A stretch of DNA of 64,000 nt from Anthoceros angustus (lineage: Eukaryota > Streptophyta > Anthocerotopsida > Anthocerotales > Anthocerotaceae): positions 1-64,000 of the forward strand of contig MU008228.1 of NCBI GenBank assembly GCA_010909165.1, written 5' to 3'. This document shows, one piece after another, positions 37,651-49,300 of this stretch (the first letter of the stretch is position 1; the number at the start of each line of letters is the position of its first letter). The translations under genes and the position numbers were made by a program. The notes under the pieces are model-generated. The model had not been told where the DNA came from, searched no databases, and saw only the letters and a program-made list of their open reading frames with translations.

Positions 37651-38420
37651 GAGCAAAGATGAACTAGCCAGTGCTGAAGTGTGTACCCCCTAAAATGTTG
37701 CTTTTTTCCCCTTGTGGTTGACTGTGCTGTGCTCCATCCTGTCCAAACTGACAAGGATGCCGAGTACTGATCCACCTCCTAGCATGACACGGATAATTAG
37801 AATCGAATGAAATCTCTCTTTCTGTAGCCAGTTTCGCCACAAAACAGACAATAAATGCGAAACTTTGAGATTGTCCCAATCGGTATGCCATACGTAGTAG
37901 CTTATTTTCATGTTTATACATTTGCATGTCGTGGCGGCTCGCTCGAGGAACCTGAATTACCGTGTGACAGCGGGGATTCCATCTGTCCCAATGGCTTAGG
38001 CCAAATGGACAAACATTTATAGGAACGTGCTTATTAAGCATTCTATGCTTAGATCAGTACTTAGATGGGGTGCTTAAAGGAAGTAGATGCCCTTGGTGCA
38101 AGTAGCTTAGGCACACCATGGTACAAGTTGTTAAGTGCCAAGTCCCATGACGGCAATCCGTCTTTAGTGGGCTTAAACAAAATTCTTCTTCTTCTTCTTC
38201 TTCACCTCCCCAAGCCGAATGCGACTGAATATGGCATGTTACGCTTCTAGAGGTGTAATAAGGCATATTATTAGAAGAGTAATACGACATATTACTCTTC
38301 TAGGAGAGTAATAAGGCTTTCATTAACCTTTTCTCCCATCATACCTCTCTCACCAATATCACAAAGAGCAAGCATCAAGGGTCTCTTCTAAAACTCTAAT
38401 TGATCTCACAGAGGATCGGA
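37651..38420. other. 3' flank of the PPR cluster; no gene
   Basis: Contains a (CTT)n stretch near 38183-38203 and a pair of related phrases (GGCATATTATTAGAAGAGTAATA, then GACATATTACTCTTCTAGGAGAGTAATA) at 38260-38314 that can pair as a hairpin through AGAAGAGTAATA and TATTACTCTTCT. No ORF is supported. Confidence 0.45.
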
Positions 38421-38544
38421 AGATATTGCATAAGACAGATAGTGTGTTATTCAAAAGAGAAAGATTGCATCAAAACATGAAAAGATATTGCATAAGACAG
38501 ATAGTGTGTTATTCAAAAGAGAAAGATTGCATCAAAACATGAAA
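38421..38544. repeat. 62-bp tandem duplication
   Basis: AGATATTGCATAAGACAGAT... to ...CATGAAA is present twice without visible change, at 38421-38482 and 38483-38544. Such identity suggests a recent slip or an assembly join. Confidence 0.9.
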
Positions 38545-38625
38545 ACAAATGATCGCTATATACTAAGTAGGAAACACCCCTTCGTATATGTAACCCTAAC
38601 CAATACTAACAATAATATAGGCTAG

Positions 38626-39198
38626 GTGTACTATCTTCCTCTTAAACTACCAATATTGATCACTCGCCTTCACAGCGTAAATGCATCACGAGTCACTGAG
38701 GCTACGCTAGTCTCTACTCAAAAGCTCACGGTTCCCTTACGCTCGAGGACCTTCAATACAAGCGCGATGGCGTTCCAGGGGTTGAACCTCCTCGCTATCA
38801 TAGAGCTCACCGCATTCACTATAATACACCTGCTATTGTTCGAAGCGATGAGGACACGAAGCGGTTCTGAGTATTCCAAAGAGCTCGGTGATGAGGCCAG
38901 CACCAACGACCATCAGACTGCTGAACATCAGAAGATACAAATGCGCAGGGCCCGGGCTCCTGAAAAAACACGGAAGAAGGAATGGGAGGAGAAACACACC
39001 ATCAGCGCAACTGCCCAGCTTGGGGGATTCAGCATCTGTTTGGAGGTCAGTCTCAAGTGGGGCCACCAGGAGAAGGAAGACGCCACAGACATGGACGGAC
39101 CTCTAACCCCTGAGGACGTTGGTGAAGAATCCGACCTTATCTTCCCGCTGAACGAAGCTCTGCGGATACTCAAAGAGCTAAAGGACAAGAGGAAGTGA
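38626..39198 (+). CDS. Hypothetical protein, 190 aa
   Basis: Not recognised. An inner ATG at 38767 (MAFQGLNLLAIIELTAFTII) begins a hydrophobic stretch of about 22 residues (LLAIIELTAFTIIHLLLFEAM) that could be a membrane segment. It is followed by a charged C-terminal part rich in Glu, Lys and Arg ending ALRILKELKDKRK. The composition (non-repetitive, one potential membrane segment and a charged tail) is plausible for a real exon, but the neighbourhood is copia remnants on the other strand, so it may be part of a mobile element. No other copy in the window supports it. Confidence 0.3.
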   Translation: MYYLPLKLPILITRLHSVNASRVTEATLVSTQKLTVPLRSRTFNTSAMAFQGLNLLAIIELTAFTIIHLLLFEAMRTRSGSEYSKELGDEASTNDHQTAEHQKIQMRRARAPEKTRKKEWEEKHTISATAQLGGFSICLEVSLKWGHQEKEDATDMDGPLTPEDVGEESDLIFPLNEALRILKELKDKRK

Positions 39199-39427
39199 TT
39201 CCATAAGAGGAAGACTGGACATCTGCAGGCGATTAGGTAAGCTTCAGGGCTTCATCCACCCTGCATCGTCCAAACATCATGCTTTGTCTTGCAAACAACC
39301 ATCCTTATCACTTGGCTTGTGCATACAGGGCCTGTGACTGTAGGGAGAAGGATCTACAACACCTTTCACCCTCAACCGGTGCTCATGCACCACCCCAACC
39401 ACACACACCCAGATAAGTGGTCAGAAG

Positions 39428-39778
39428 TCACATACCCGCAAATGACTGAAAATAGGCTGAAAAATCCTGGAGTCCCATGCTACTCATGTGCTGATAATGT
39501 TTTTGCTTTGGCAGACCCTTGGTCTGGATATCAACTACATTGTCACCTGTTGCTACATAACCAACCTTGACAACTCCGCTTTCAACAACATCTGGTATGC
39601 AATGGTGCTGAATTTCGATGTGTTTAGTCCTTGAGTGGAACTTCGGGTTCGCCACAAGGGCCAGGGCAGACATATTGTCACATAGGAGGGGTGTTGGAGC
39701 ATCTTGTCCTTGTCCTAGGTCCTTCAGGAAACTCCGCTCCCACTCAACCTCCTTCGAGGCATCAGTAAGAGATCAATG
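39428..39778 (-). pseudogene. Ty1/copia RNase H C-terminal remnant
   Basis: Minus-strand reading gives ASKEVEWERSFLKDLG, then PTPLLCDNMSALALVANPKFHSRTKHIEIQHH, VGYVATGDNVVDIQTKGLP. This is the end of copia RNase H (the HxRTKHI and D-x-x-TK-LP signatures). Nothing else of pol lies upstream on this strand. It is separate in position from the copia gag-protease piece at 24-25 kb and could belong to another copy. Confidence 0.85.
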
Positions 39779-40375
39779 ATCAGTCGACTAGACCAGACCC
39801 AATGTGGATTAGTCAAACTAGACTCAGCTAGTTGGTAGTTAGTTAACTAGCAGGCTAGTGAAAGGACACACCCCCTCGTAACCATCCTTATAAGCCAACC
39901 TATGAACCGAACATATTTATTGTTAATAATGCATCTGCTTGATGCAAGACGCTTCCGCATATGCATCTCTAACTTGCACGTGTATTGCGCACCGTCTACA
40001 TTGCAAGGTGGTTGGGGTTAGTAGAAAGGCGCTTAGCAACCTTTGCCCATGAAAGTGCGTGCCCTAAAAAAGCACCAAGCATAAGAGATTGGGGATGCAC
40101 ACAAACCTTCTTGATCCAAGGAATTCAATTTCGTAAGCCCTAATTGTGTTGTAGGTGGAATTTGTGCAGTCACTAACTAAACACGAGCTTGTGTGTAGTC
40201 ACTAACTAAACACCATGTGCGTTGTTAGAGCTTGTGTGCAGCAATACCGCGATGTCGTGTCCGCGACCAAGATCTCGTGGCGTGAGAGGAGGCGGTAAAC
40301 TCAACTTGTGGATCTGCTAAGCAAAGTCAGGCTATCTCAAGCAATCCTTGGAAGCTGCCCTGCAAAGCCAAGTCA
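39779..40375. other. No gene seen
   Basis: AT-rich at 39780-40000, possibly LTR sequence (CTTATAAGCCAACC near 39889). A phrase GTGTAGTCACTAACTAAACAC is nearly duplicated at 40165-40215. No ORF or RNA gene is supported. Confidence 0.4.
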
Positions 40376-42207
40376 GACAATCTTAAGCAAACAAGGTGCA
40401 GCGGGCCTTGTGTACGGATGGACGTCCAATAGCATCGTAGATTGGATAATACTTTCTCTTTTCATCCCGTTGGCTAAGAACCGATCCGACGGCGAAGGCT
40501 GAAACGTCGACAAAAACATGAAATTTCTTGCTCCAATCCGGCCCCCTCAGCGTCGGTATAGCTGATGTCATTAGAGATCTGGAATGCCTCCTCACGCCTC
40601 GACGCGTCCATTCCTACACCGATATTTTCGGCGGGCCGTTAGTGGGGCAGCCGTTTGGCAAAATTCGAAGCAGGCGTCACATGTGCGGGCCATTCCAAGG
40701 AACCCACGAAGTTCCTTCAGCGTTGTTGGAGCTCTAAGGGCAGCTATCACCTTTACCTTGTCTGGATCAACTTCTATACCTCGATCCGAAATTCGATGCC
40801 CCAACAGGATACCTTCCGACATGCCAAAGTAGCACTTCTCTGGATGCAAACACAATTGCATGGCTCGACATCGTTCCAGACACTTTTGGAGGTGCATCAA
40901 ATGGTCCTTCTTAGTTCCAAACACGCAAAATTCGTCCAAGAAAACTTTCATAAGGTCCCGGAGGAAGTCCTTGACTATTTTAACAATTGTTCGCATGAAG
41001 GAACCAGGCGCTCCTGTCAACCCGAATGCGCTACGTTTGTAAGCATATGTTCCCCAATCTGTTATAAAGGCGGTTAGTGGCCAGTCACTTTCCCTGAGAT
41101 GCAGCTGGTTGTAACTTGAATACCCATCCAAGAAGGAATATGCCATCCTGCCCGCGACCAGATCTAAAATGTTGTCGATGAAAACGGAAAATGATCCTTC
41201 TTGGTGACTTTATTCAACCTTCGCCAATCTTGGCAAACCCGGATCTTTTTGTCTCTTAGGCACCACAACGATCGGAGCCACCCATTCTGTCGACAATCTT
41301 AAGCAAACAAGGTGCTGGCCTTGTGTACTGGATGCGTCAATAGCATCGTAGATTGGATAATACTTTCTCTTTTCATCCCGTTGGCTAAGAACCGATCCGA
41401 CGGCGAAGGCTGAAACGTCGACAAAAACATGAAATTTCTTGCTCCAATCCGGCCCCCTCAGCGTCGGCGCTGTAGCCAGTGTCATTCGTAGATCCTGGAA
41501 TGCCTCCTCACGCTCTGACGTCCATTCCTACACCTGATATTTTCTCAGCAGGCCCGTTAGTGGGGCAGCCCGTTTGGCAAAATTCGAAACGAAGCGTCTG
41601 TAATACCCGACCATTCCAAGGAACCCACGAAGTTCCTTCAGCGTTGTTGGAGCTCTAAGGGCAGCTATCACCTTTACCTTGTCTGGATCAACTTCTATAC
41701 CTCGATCCGAAATTCGATGCCCCAACAGGATACCTTCCGACATGCCAAAGTAGCACTTCTCTGGATGCAAACACAATTGCATGGCTCGACATCGTTTACA
41801 CTTTTGAGGTGCATCAAATGGTCCTTCTTAGTTCCAAACACGCAAAATTCGTCCAAGAAAACTTTCATAAGGTCCCGGAGGAAGTCCTTGACTATTTTAA
41901 CAATTGTTCGCATGAAGGAACCAGCGCTCACAACCGAATGCGCTTACGCTTGTATGTTCAATCAACTGCTATAAAGGCGGTTAGTGGCCAGTCACTTTCC
42001 CTGAGATGCAGCTGGTTGTAACTTGAATACCCATCCAAGAAGGAATATGCCATCCTGCCCGCGACCAGATCTAAAATGTTGTCGATGAAAGGCAACGGAA
42101 AATGATCCTTCTTGGTGACTTTATTCAACCTTCGCCAATCTTGGCAAACCCGGATCTTTCTTGACTGTCTCTTAGGCACCACAACGATCGGAGCCACCCA
42201 TTCTGTA
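40376..42207 (-). repeat. Direct tandem duplication of RT-RNase H, about 916 bp per unit
   Basis: Units 40376-41291 and 41292-42207 both begin GACAATCTTAAGCAAACAAGG and both run to CCACCCATTCTGT. They are nearly identical apart from small indels. In minus-strand terms the RNase H start of the first unit is joined directly to the STEWVAPIVVVPK part of the RT in the next. Local duplication or a mis-assembled pair of elements could both produce this. Confidence 0.85.
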
Positions 42208-42470
42208 CTGACAATAGGATAGATCACATCCGCTTTGAGATACAGCTCCAACTGATCTTTTACCTTCAATGAGTACTTAGGGTTTAACTTGTACTGCGGA
42301 ATCCTTACTGGAATTGCCCCTGGTTCCAGGTCGATCTTATGCTCCCCCCACTCCTTGGGTATACCCTTCATATCGGTCACCTCGAAGGCAAAGACACCAA
42401 TGAATTTCGCAAGCAGCTGTTTCATGCCCTCCTCAAGCGCTGCATTCATTGTTCTGGAGAATTTGAGCAC
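41210..42470 (-). pseudogene. Ty3/gypsy reverse transcriptase and RNase H start
   Basis: 42470-41958 reads without break: STEWVAPIVVVPK, IRVCQDWRRLNKVTKKDHFPLPFID, FLDGYSSYNQL. The RT then continues across frame changes with MKVFLDEFCVFG, HLHPEKCYFG-type and LLGHRISDRGIEVDPDKV, TLKELRGFLGM. RNase H begins with FHVFVDVSAFAVGSVLSQ. The catalytic box reads FLDE where active RTs have xxDD; the same change is in the duplicated unit. The enzyme is therefore probably inactive even apart from the frame breaks. Confidence 0.8.
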
Positions 42471-42970
42471 TTTTCCTGGAAGTACCTCAACATCATTGAT
42501 TTCATCCGCCTGTACCCATTCACGCTCTACCGGTGCGGAGCTGACTCCAAACCCTTCCTCTGGCTCTCACGGCTCCTCTTCTCGCATGCCCCATTCTCTA
42601 AACAGATCTTCTGAGGTGAAGCGCGTGATGCCCATTCCATTGTCCTCAACCGGTTGTTCTTGCACTTCGCTCCCTCCTTCTCCCATCAAAATCCTAGTGC
42701 GATCAATGACAAATACACCGTGTGACCCACCAGTTAATCGTGTGGAATATCTCTCCGATAATCCTGTTCCTCATCAGACCATGAGATGTGCGCGAAAGGA
42801 AATTTATCTTCTTCTTCCGTCTGTCCTAACGTGTCCTCAGCTATGGTATACCCATCCGTTTCCGTTGGAGTCTCGCCAGCATACATATCCTTACTCCAGG
42901 ATAAGCAAATCCTACCCTCATTAGTCTTAGGATCCCACTTTAGAGGTTTAAAACCAACTTCCTTTCTTCC

Positions 42971-43807
42971 TCATTTGAGCGTGCATTGCGATCCATACAT
43001 CCATGTTCGGCCAATTAAAACGTTATACCCCGGCAACTTTTGCTTGATGACTACATAATCCATTAGATAGGGAATGGTTCCAATGGTCGTTAGCACGCTT
43101 GTTAGTTCCCCTACTGGCACCATTCTGGACATGTCTGCCAGCCGCAGAACTTTGGAGGTGTGTTCGATTTCCAGCCCCAATTTCCTGGCCGTGTCCTCCG
43201 TCATGATATTCACGCCCGCTCCCGTATCGAGAAGTACCCCTTTGATGACGCACCCTGAGATCTCTACCTGGAGTTCAGCCGGGCCTTGGTCCACCATGGA
43301 TACCAGATTCACAGCAAGTGGCCTTGACCCCGGTTTAGGAAGGCTTCGCTTTTTCTTGGGTTGGGCTTCCTTCAATGCCCTCCTGATCTGCTGCCTATAC
43401 CGCGGGTTGTCTCGAAGGAGTTGTCCGAATGTGATCATGAAATGCTGGTCCATGATGGCCTCCGCTAAGTTAAAAGGAGCACTTGCTCGTTCCTTCCCTC
43501 CACCAGGGTTTGTGTTGATTCCAGGCCCCATCACCGTTATGCTCCGAGGTACGGTGGCTCTCTTAGGTGGGGTGGCGGACTCTGGTGGGGAGGCAGTGGA
43601 AACTGGCACCCCAGATTGCACCACCGTGGTCGTTTTTCCTAACTCCTCCTCGATCATATCCATAACCTCTTCCCGTACGTCTGGTGGAAACCCTAACTCA
43701 GCTTTTTCCTGCTTGGCAGTTTCTACTGGAGTTTGTAAATCCGCACCTTCTACGACTGCCTCCGTCGGCAATTCCTTTCCCTCTTTCGAATTTCCACACT
43801 CGCCCAC
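42971..43807 (-). CDS. Retroviral-type aspartic protease region
   Basis: 278 codons uninterrupted. The N-terminal half is low-complexity and charged. RSLPKPGSRPLAVN leads into the protease core, with VLLDTGAGVNIM (DTGA active site, about residue 193) and LGLEIEHTSKVLRLAD. IGRTWMYG ends the domain. It would cut the gag-pol polyprotein. It lies 10 bp downstream of the gag reading in another frame and is followed after about 500 bp by the RT. Confidence 0.8.
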   Translation of the reverse strand: MGECGNSKEGKELPTEAVVEGADLQTPVETAKQEKAELGFPPDVREEVMDMIEEELGKTTTVVQSGVPVSTASPPESATPPKRATVPRSITVMGPGINTNPGGGKERASAPFNLAEAIMDQHFMITFGQLLRDNPRYRQQIRRALKEAQPKKKRSLPKPGSRPLAVNLVSMVDQGPAELQVEISGCVIKGVLLDTGAGVNIMTEDTARKLGLEIEHTSKVLRLADMSRMVPVGELTSVLTTIGTIPYLMDYVVIKQKLPGYNVLIGRTWMYGSQCTLK

Positions 43808-43816
43808 TGGAACACT

Positions 43817-44761
43817 CTATGTTTCTCGCGCGCCGTCTCCCTGCCCAGTTTGTTCCTCTGCCAAAATACCTGATGTGCTCGGGTCCCTTCTGTCCTTAAA
43901 CACCGTTTCTGCAAATTTTGGTATTTCCTCGCTTGACGCGACTGAGACACGCTCCCCCTCATCCGACCCTGTGGTTGTATCGGTCTCCTTCCTTCTTTTC
44001 TTTCCCCCCCGTCTCTTTTCCTTTGCTTTTGAGCTCCGCAACCTGACGACCATGGCGGATGCTTCCCCATAATAATCGCTATCCATGGCATCCAAACCCT
44101 CTAACAACACATAACCCTCCACGTCAATTCCCCTAAACCTCTCATAGAAGGCGTTTTTCAATTCTTCAAAGGTGGCGGATGACTTGAGATACTCGCGCCT
44201 GTCCCACTTTGCCGGACCTCCCCGAAGAACTCCATAGAACAACTGAATGCGTTGTGTATCGCCCCCTTCTTGGTTTGCAAACGTCAGCTGTTCAAAACGC
44301 TCAACAAACTCATCAGGATCCTCATACCCCTTCTCCTCCCCATACAACGGGTAAGGTTGCTTGGAGGTGACAGCCACCGGCACTGTGGTGGACATGACTA
44401 TCGTGGCTGATTCGGCAACCGTGGCTGATTCAGCAACGTGTCCTGCGAGAGTTGATTGGACGGCAACAGTCTGCACACACCCGGGAGAGAGATCCGAAGA
44501 CAAGATTGGACCAAAGTTCCTCGGCCGTGGTACCTCGTCCAAGACCATAGATTGGAGATCTTGCTCCAACAAGATCGTACCCCCGAATCCCGGTCGATTC
44601 CTTACTTCCCTCCCCCTTCCAGCAAGTGCGTCTTCCAATTGGGTCCTCCTCAACTCCCGATTCGCAACCCTTTTCAACCTTTCCAGTGCTTGGCGCTGTC
44701 GCTTTACTTGAGGCTTCTCTTCCCGCCTTGACTCTGAACACTCCGACTCAACTCGTGGCAT
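43817..44761 (-). CDS. Gag capsid protein of the Ty3/gypsy element
   Basis: 314 codons. The N-terminal part is Arg/Glu-rich (QRQALERLKRVANRELRR). The capsid-like core is YEDPDEFVERFEQLTFAN, IQLFYGVLRGGPAKWDRR, then FEELKNAFYERFRG, which matches the plant retrotransposon gag domain. A short repeated stretch (AESATVAESATIV) precedes the core. A basic KAKEKRRGGKKRRK lies near residue 255. It starts about 80 bp after the primer binding site, as expected. Confidence 0.8.
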   Translation of the reverse strand: MPRVESECSESRREEKPQVKRQRQALERLKRVANRELRRTQLEDALAGRGREVRNRPGFGGTILLEQDLQSMVLDEVPRPRNFGPILSSDLSPGCVQTVAVQSTLAGHVAESATVAESATIVMSTTVPVAVTSKQPYPLYGEEKGYEDPDEFVERFEQLTFANQEGGDTQRIQLFYGVLRGGPAKWDRREYLKSSATFEELKNAFYERFRGIDVEGYVLLEGLDAMDSDYYGEASAMVVRLRSSKAKEKRRGGKKRRKETDTTTGSDEGERVSVASSEEIPKFAETVFKDRRDPSTSGILAEEQTGQGDGARET

Positions 44762-44843
44762 CCATCTACCAAACTAAGTGCACTCAAAAGCTAGACACCT
44801 AGGCTATGGTTAGTCTTTCCTATAATCCTGGCAACAGTTTCAT

Positions 44844-44861
44844 TCCCCGGCAACGGCGCCA
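44844..44861 (-). promoter_or_regulatory. Primer binding site (tRNA-Asp type)
   Basis: Minus strand TGGCGCCGTTGCCGGGGA, an 18-nt match to the primer binding site commonly found in Athila/Tat-type plant elements and attributed to a tRNA-Asp primer. It lies three bases inside the LTR end (LTR edge TG at 44865 on the plus strand). Confidence 0.85.
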
Positions 44862-44864
44862 AAA

Positions 44865-46390
44865 TGTGGAATGGGGTTTTGCGTCTAAAGACACAAGGAG
44901 GCCACATTTATCCTCTATGTCATTATAGTCCTAGGATTCGATCCCAAGGGAATGGTTTTGTGTCAAGATGTTCCAAAACTATGGACTCTAGCCCTACTAA
45001 AGTCAGTTCCTACCCAACCCTAACCAACTACCGTGTCCAAACCCACCACCGTGGTAAGTTCAGCCACCTCCGTGGTAGGCTCAGCCACCGCAGTAGCTGA
45101 TTCAATAACTGTGGCGGGCCCCACTCATCCTGCGCGTGCGCGCGACGCGACTGGCTATTTGACGCCCAGCTCCTCCGGCGTGGCCCTTAGGGATTATGGT
45201 CTCACACACACAGATTCGCACGTGCTCTAAGTCACACCCAAGGGTATTCACACCCAGAACTCACTGGTGGTACATACCATGGCTACGCACGCTGCGGCGC
45301 CTCACTCTTCACTGATTCGCTCTGACCCCACCATTTACTCCCCAATTCTCCTCATATGCCGGGCTCCCCAGACTCTCGCACTCACCACTTCCTAGACTCC
45401 TCTTTGCACAGCGACTCACTTCCCCTCTTCCTTCAAACACTCTCAGACACCACCACACGCAAGTTGCTCTCACCAATCCCTCTCTCGGGCCACACAGACC
45501 CTCTCCTGGGCCACACAAACCCCTCCCTTAGAGTTAGACACAATCCGGTCAGACAGCGGGTTGGGAAGAAGAGGGAGAAAACGCTGGACAGCATCAGGGG
45601 ATTTGCAGCGATCTCACCCTGGACTCCTGTGGAAATCTTCCCCTTCCGGCATACATAGCGCACCCGTCACCGCTATTCGCCCCAGAAGCGGAGCTTGGCC
45701 ACTCAACTCTCGACCATCCAGGGATCTCCCTGGCCCTCTTGTGACGAGAAGGCGGTGCACCGAATTAGTTCGTTATTGATCGGACGCCTCCAATCAACCT
45801 CGTGCGCAGATTCGACACATGGAAGCTCACACCTGAAATTGTCTATTAAGAGAGACACGAAAAAGGTCTCTTATACATCCAGCTACGGAACACCACAGCT
45901 CACTCTTCCTCAGTGTCTAAAAAAATTATGGCTAACCACAACGAGCGCACCTACCAATTCAGGTAACTACAGCTCCACAGGCCTTTCTAACACCTTATCC
46001 CCTAATCCAAGAAAAAGCCCCTGACCTATGATGCTGCTTCCCTCTAAAATCGCGGCGCCCGTCCATTATTCGCCGCCATGGGTGTTCCCCGCCTCCTACC
46101 ACGCCCGATCCGAACGATTCTCCTCAAAATCTCCACCTCACTTTCGCTACCCGTGGTTCCTTCACCTCTCCTGTGGGTGCCGCCTGCTCACGCCCCATGC
46201 ATGTTGTCCGCTTCTCATCAGCACACACCACAGTCGTTCCTCCCTCCACGCTCGGCCTCCGCCTCATCTCCTCAAGCACCACTTATGAGGGTATGCCCCA
46301 GCCCCGTCAAGGAACAATCAGACACCGTGGCGGTTAGATGTGCCCCGTGGTTACGCCCCCTCCCCTGTCCCAACAACCACATACACATTT
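44865..46390 (-). repeat. 5' LTR of the Ty3/gypsy element (outer end uncertain)
   Basis: The inner edge is fixed by the primer binding site: on the minus strand the LTR ends CCCATTCCACA. The outer edge is not proven because no second LTR lies in the window; 46390 is chosen where composition and coding on the minus strand change. The stretch 45030-45110 has repeats of the AGCCACCGTGGTAGCTGA kind that also occur in the gag gene and at 46600-46650. Confidence 0.5.
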
Positions 46391-46399
46391 AGAGTGAGC

Positions 46400-49300
46400 A
46401 CCCGCTCACCATGCGAGCAAAGCAGGACCTAAGCATCCTCATCCGTGACGCGCGGCCTAATCGCCCTTCTCTGGAGGTCCTTACCTCTCTTCCGTGGACA
46501 ATCCGGATTGGCCTCCACGGAATCCAGGGAAGTTGCATCCCCGCCTGCAGCGTTCCTGTCGGTGGCTTCCCCCACCTCGGGTCCTCCTTCTGCGACGGTG
46601 GACGGTTTAGCCACCGTGGTAGCTGCTTCCTCAACGGTGGTCGCCGCCCATCGGTGGCCCTCTCCCCTCTTGGCTTGCCTCTCTTGACCCTGGCCCTAGC
46701 TCATCTCTCTCCCGCTTATACCTCTCCGCTAGTTTCTTGAACTTCTCCAGAGGCGCGAGCGTCTCCACCTGTTCTTGGACTCGCGAAACTTCATTCTGGA
46801 GCTCCTCAATTGTAGCATGCGCCCCTTTTACTTGGTTCACCAGGGCCTCCTATTGGGTGGACATAGCCCTCAGCTTCTCTTGTGTCTTGCTTAGTGCCTC
46901 CTCGTGACTCGCCATGTCCCTTGCCTTTTCTCGCCTCCAACCCCTCCAACTTTTCCTTGAGTAACTTCTCTTGTTGCCCCTGCACACTTAGATTCCCACA
47001 TTGGGCTGTCCCGGTGTCCATTCTCTTCCACAAAAAGCCCCGTACATGGGCTGTATCACTTGCCCCCGCTCCAGCTGGACAGGCCAATGGGGTATCTCCA
47101 AAAATGTCCTTGAGCTCCGGGAGAACTCGGCTTGAATTAACCTTCCTCCCTAGGGATTGGTCTGCAGCTGTCTCCTCATTCGTAAAAAACTCCCCAAGGC
47201 CATGCCGTCTCCGCTCAGGAGGGTAAGCCACCGTTCCCTTTCGCCTCCTTCCGCCTTCTGGCGGCCTTCGACTTGGTGATCCGAGGTGTGGTTGTGGGCT
47301 CCTCCTCCACTGCGGCTGTTCTCCCCTTTTTGGTCAACCCCCGTTCGGTCGTTGTTGCCTTCCTCTTCTTACTCCTTGTAGCCTCTCCACCTTTATCCGA
47401 ATCTTCTGGTGCCGCGAATTCCCAACTGCTGGAATCCTTCCCTGAATCTTCCTTGGACTCTTCTTCCTCTACCTTGAGCTCCCTGACCGATTTCCAGCTA
47501 TGAAGGGCAGACACAACCTCCAACTCAGTTAGGCATTCGGAATACGCAAACACATGAATCAGGATGGGCGAGATCAAAGAGGGGCGAGGGGAGGGGGAGA
47601 GCAAATTCGCCCTCTCTTCAGATGCCCTCTCAAAAATCATCCTCCCCCATTCAATCCGTGTGCCCTTAACTACTTTATGAAGGAAGACCAGGAAGTGGTC
47701 CGCCATGTGATCCAATTTCCTGCCCGCAGAAAACACAAAATCCACTTGGCCAACCCCACGAGTTGCACAGACGCGAGTTGGCGGGTCACCCATCCATTGT
47801 TAACCCGCACCTCCCTGTGCTTCATGATTGCTGCAGCCTTTTTAGGGTCTTCTTCCTCTCGGGGTCAATTACCAAACTCCCATCCTCCGATTCCTCTCGC
47901 CCATACACTGCCCGAAAGAGTCCCAAGTCCCAATTTAGTGGCCTCTTTCTCATGTCGCCCTCCTGCGACCTGGCCCTCAATTGGCGGGCGCATTCCTGCA
48001 CCAATGCTGGACTGTCATAACACCATTTCTTCTCCATGAAGCTCAATCCCAACTCCTGCACAAGGCCGCCAGCTCTAACCTTCCAGTGGTCCATATTGGG
48101 CCCTGCGTCAGAGATCTCTGCACCGCGGCAGGCGCCATCTCTCCGCCTCCGCCTGTCCGGTTCAAGCTCCTCAATGTATGCGCCTTTTACTTGGTTCACG
48201 GGGCCTCCTATTGGGTGGACAGCCCTCGACTCTTGTGTCTTGCTTAGTGCCTCCTCGCCTCCCGCTTGCAGTCCTCTGCTGCTTTTCGCTCTCCAACCCC
48301 TCCAACTTTTCCTTGAGTAACTTCTCTTGTTTGCACATAGATTCCCCTTGGGGTCATCCAGGTGTCCATTCTCTTCCACAAAAGCCCCGTACATGGGTGT
48401 ATCACTTGCCTCCACCTGGGCCAGATGATGGGGTATCTCCAAAAATGTCCTTGAGCTCCGGGGAGAACCTGGCTGCTGGAATTAACCCTTCCTCCCCTAG
48501 GGATTGGTCTGCAGCTGTCTCCTCATTCGTAAAAAACTCCCCAAGCAGTTGCGATTCGTCCTCCGCTCCAGCAGGAGGGGTAAGCCACCGTTTCCCTTTC
48601 GCTTTCCCCTCCTTCTCCCGCGGCCCTGCTGGCGTCTTCGACTTGGTGATCCGAGGTGTGGTTGTGGGCTCCTCCTCCACTGCGGCTGTTCTCCCCTTTT
48701 TGGTCAACCCCCGTTCGGTCGTTGTTGCCTTCCTCTTCTTACTCCTTGTAGCCTCTCCACCTTTATCCGAATCTTCTGGTGCCGCGAATTCCCAACTGCT
48801 GGAATCCTTCCCTGAATCTTCCTTGGACTCTTCTTCCTCTACCTTGAGCTCCCTGACCGATTTCCAGCTATGAAGGGCAGACACAACCTCCAACTCAGTT
48901 AGGCATTCGGAATACGCAAACACATGAATCAGGATGGGCGAGATCAAAGAGGGGCGAGGGGAGGGGGAGAGCAAATTCGCCCTCTCTTCAGATGCCCTCT
49001 CAAAAATCATCCTCCCCCATTCAATCCGTGTGCCCTTAACTACTTTATGAAGGAAGACCAGGAAGTGGTCCGCCATGTGATCCAATTTCCGGTTCTGCAG
49101 AAAACACAAAATCCACTTGGCCAACCCCACGAGTTGCACAGACGCGAGTTGGCGGGTCACCCATCCATTGTTAACCCGCACCTCCCCAGGCTTCATGATT
49201 GCGGCCGCTGCAGCTTTTAGGGTCTTCTTCCTCTGGGGGTCAATTACCAAACTCCCATCCTCCGATTCCTCTCGCCCATACACTGCCCGAAAGAGTCCCA

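Larger units (their letters stand above)
40376..46390 (-). mobile_element. Athila/Tat-like Ty3/gypsy element, 3'-truncated
   Basis: On the minus strand the order is 5' LTR, primer binding site, gag (44761-43817), protease (43807-42971), and RT with the start of RNase H (42470-41210). A second copy of the RT-RNase H segment follows (41290-40376). Integrase and 3' LTR are missing. The exact PBS of the tRNA-Asp type and the RT style place it near the Athila/Tat group. Frame breaks occur in the RT. The element is no longer autonomous. Confidence 0.75.

Noticed and set aside
38054-38290. Glu-rich minus-strand frame near the PPR cluster
   Set aside because: The Glu run is the complement of a (CTT)n microsatellite; there is no other support.
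43074-44072. 332-codon plus-strand frame
   Set aside because: It is antisense to the gag-protease of the Ty3/gypsy element, which has the DTGA site, the capsid pattern and the primer binding site in the right order.
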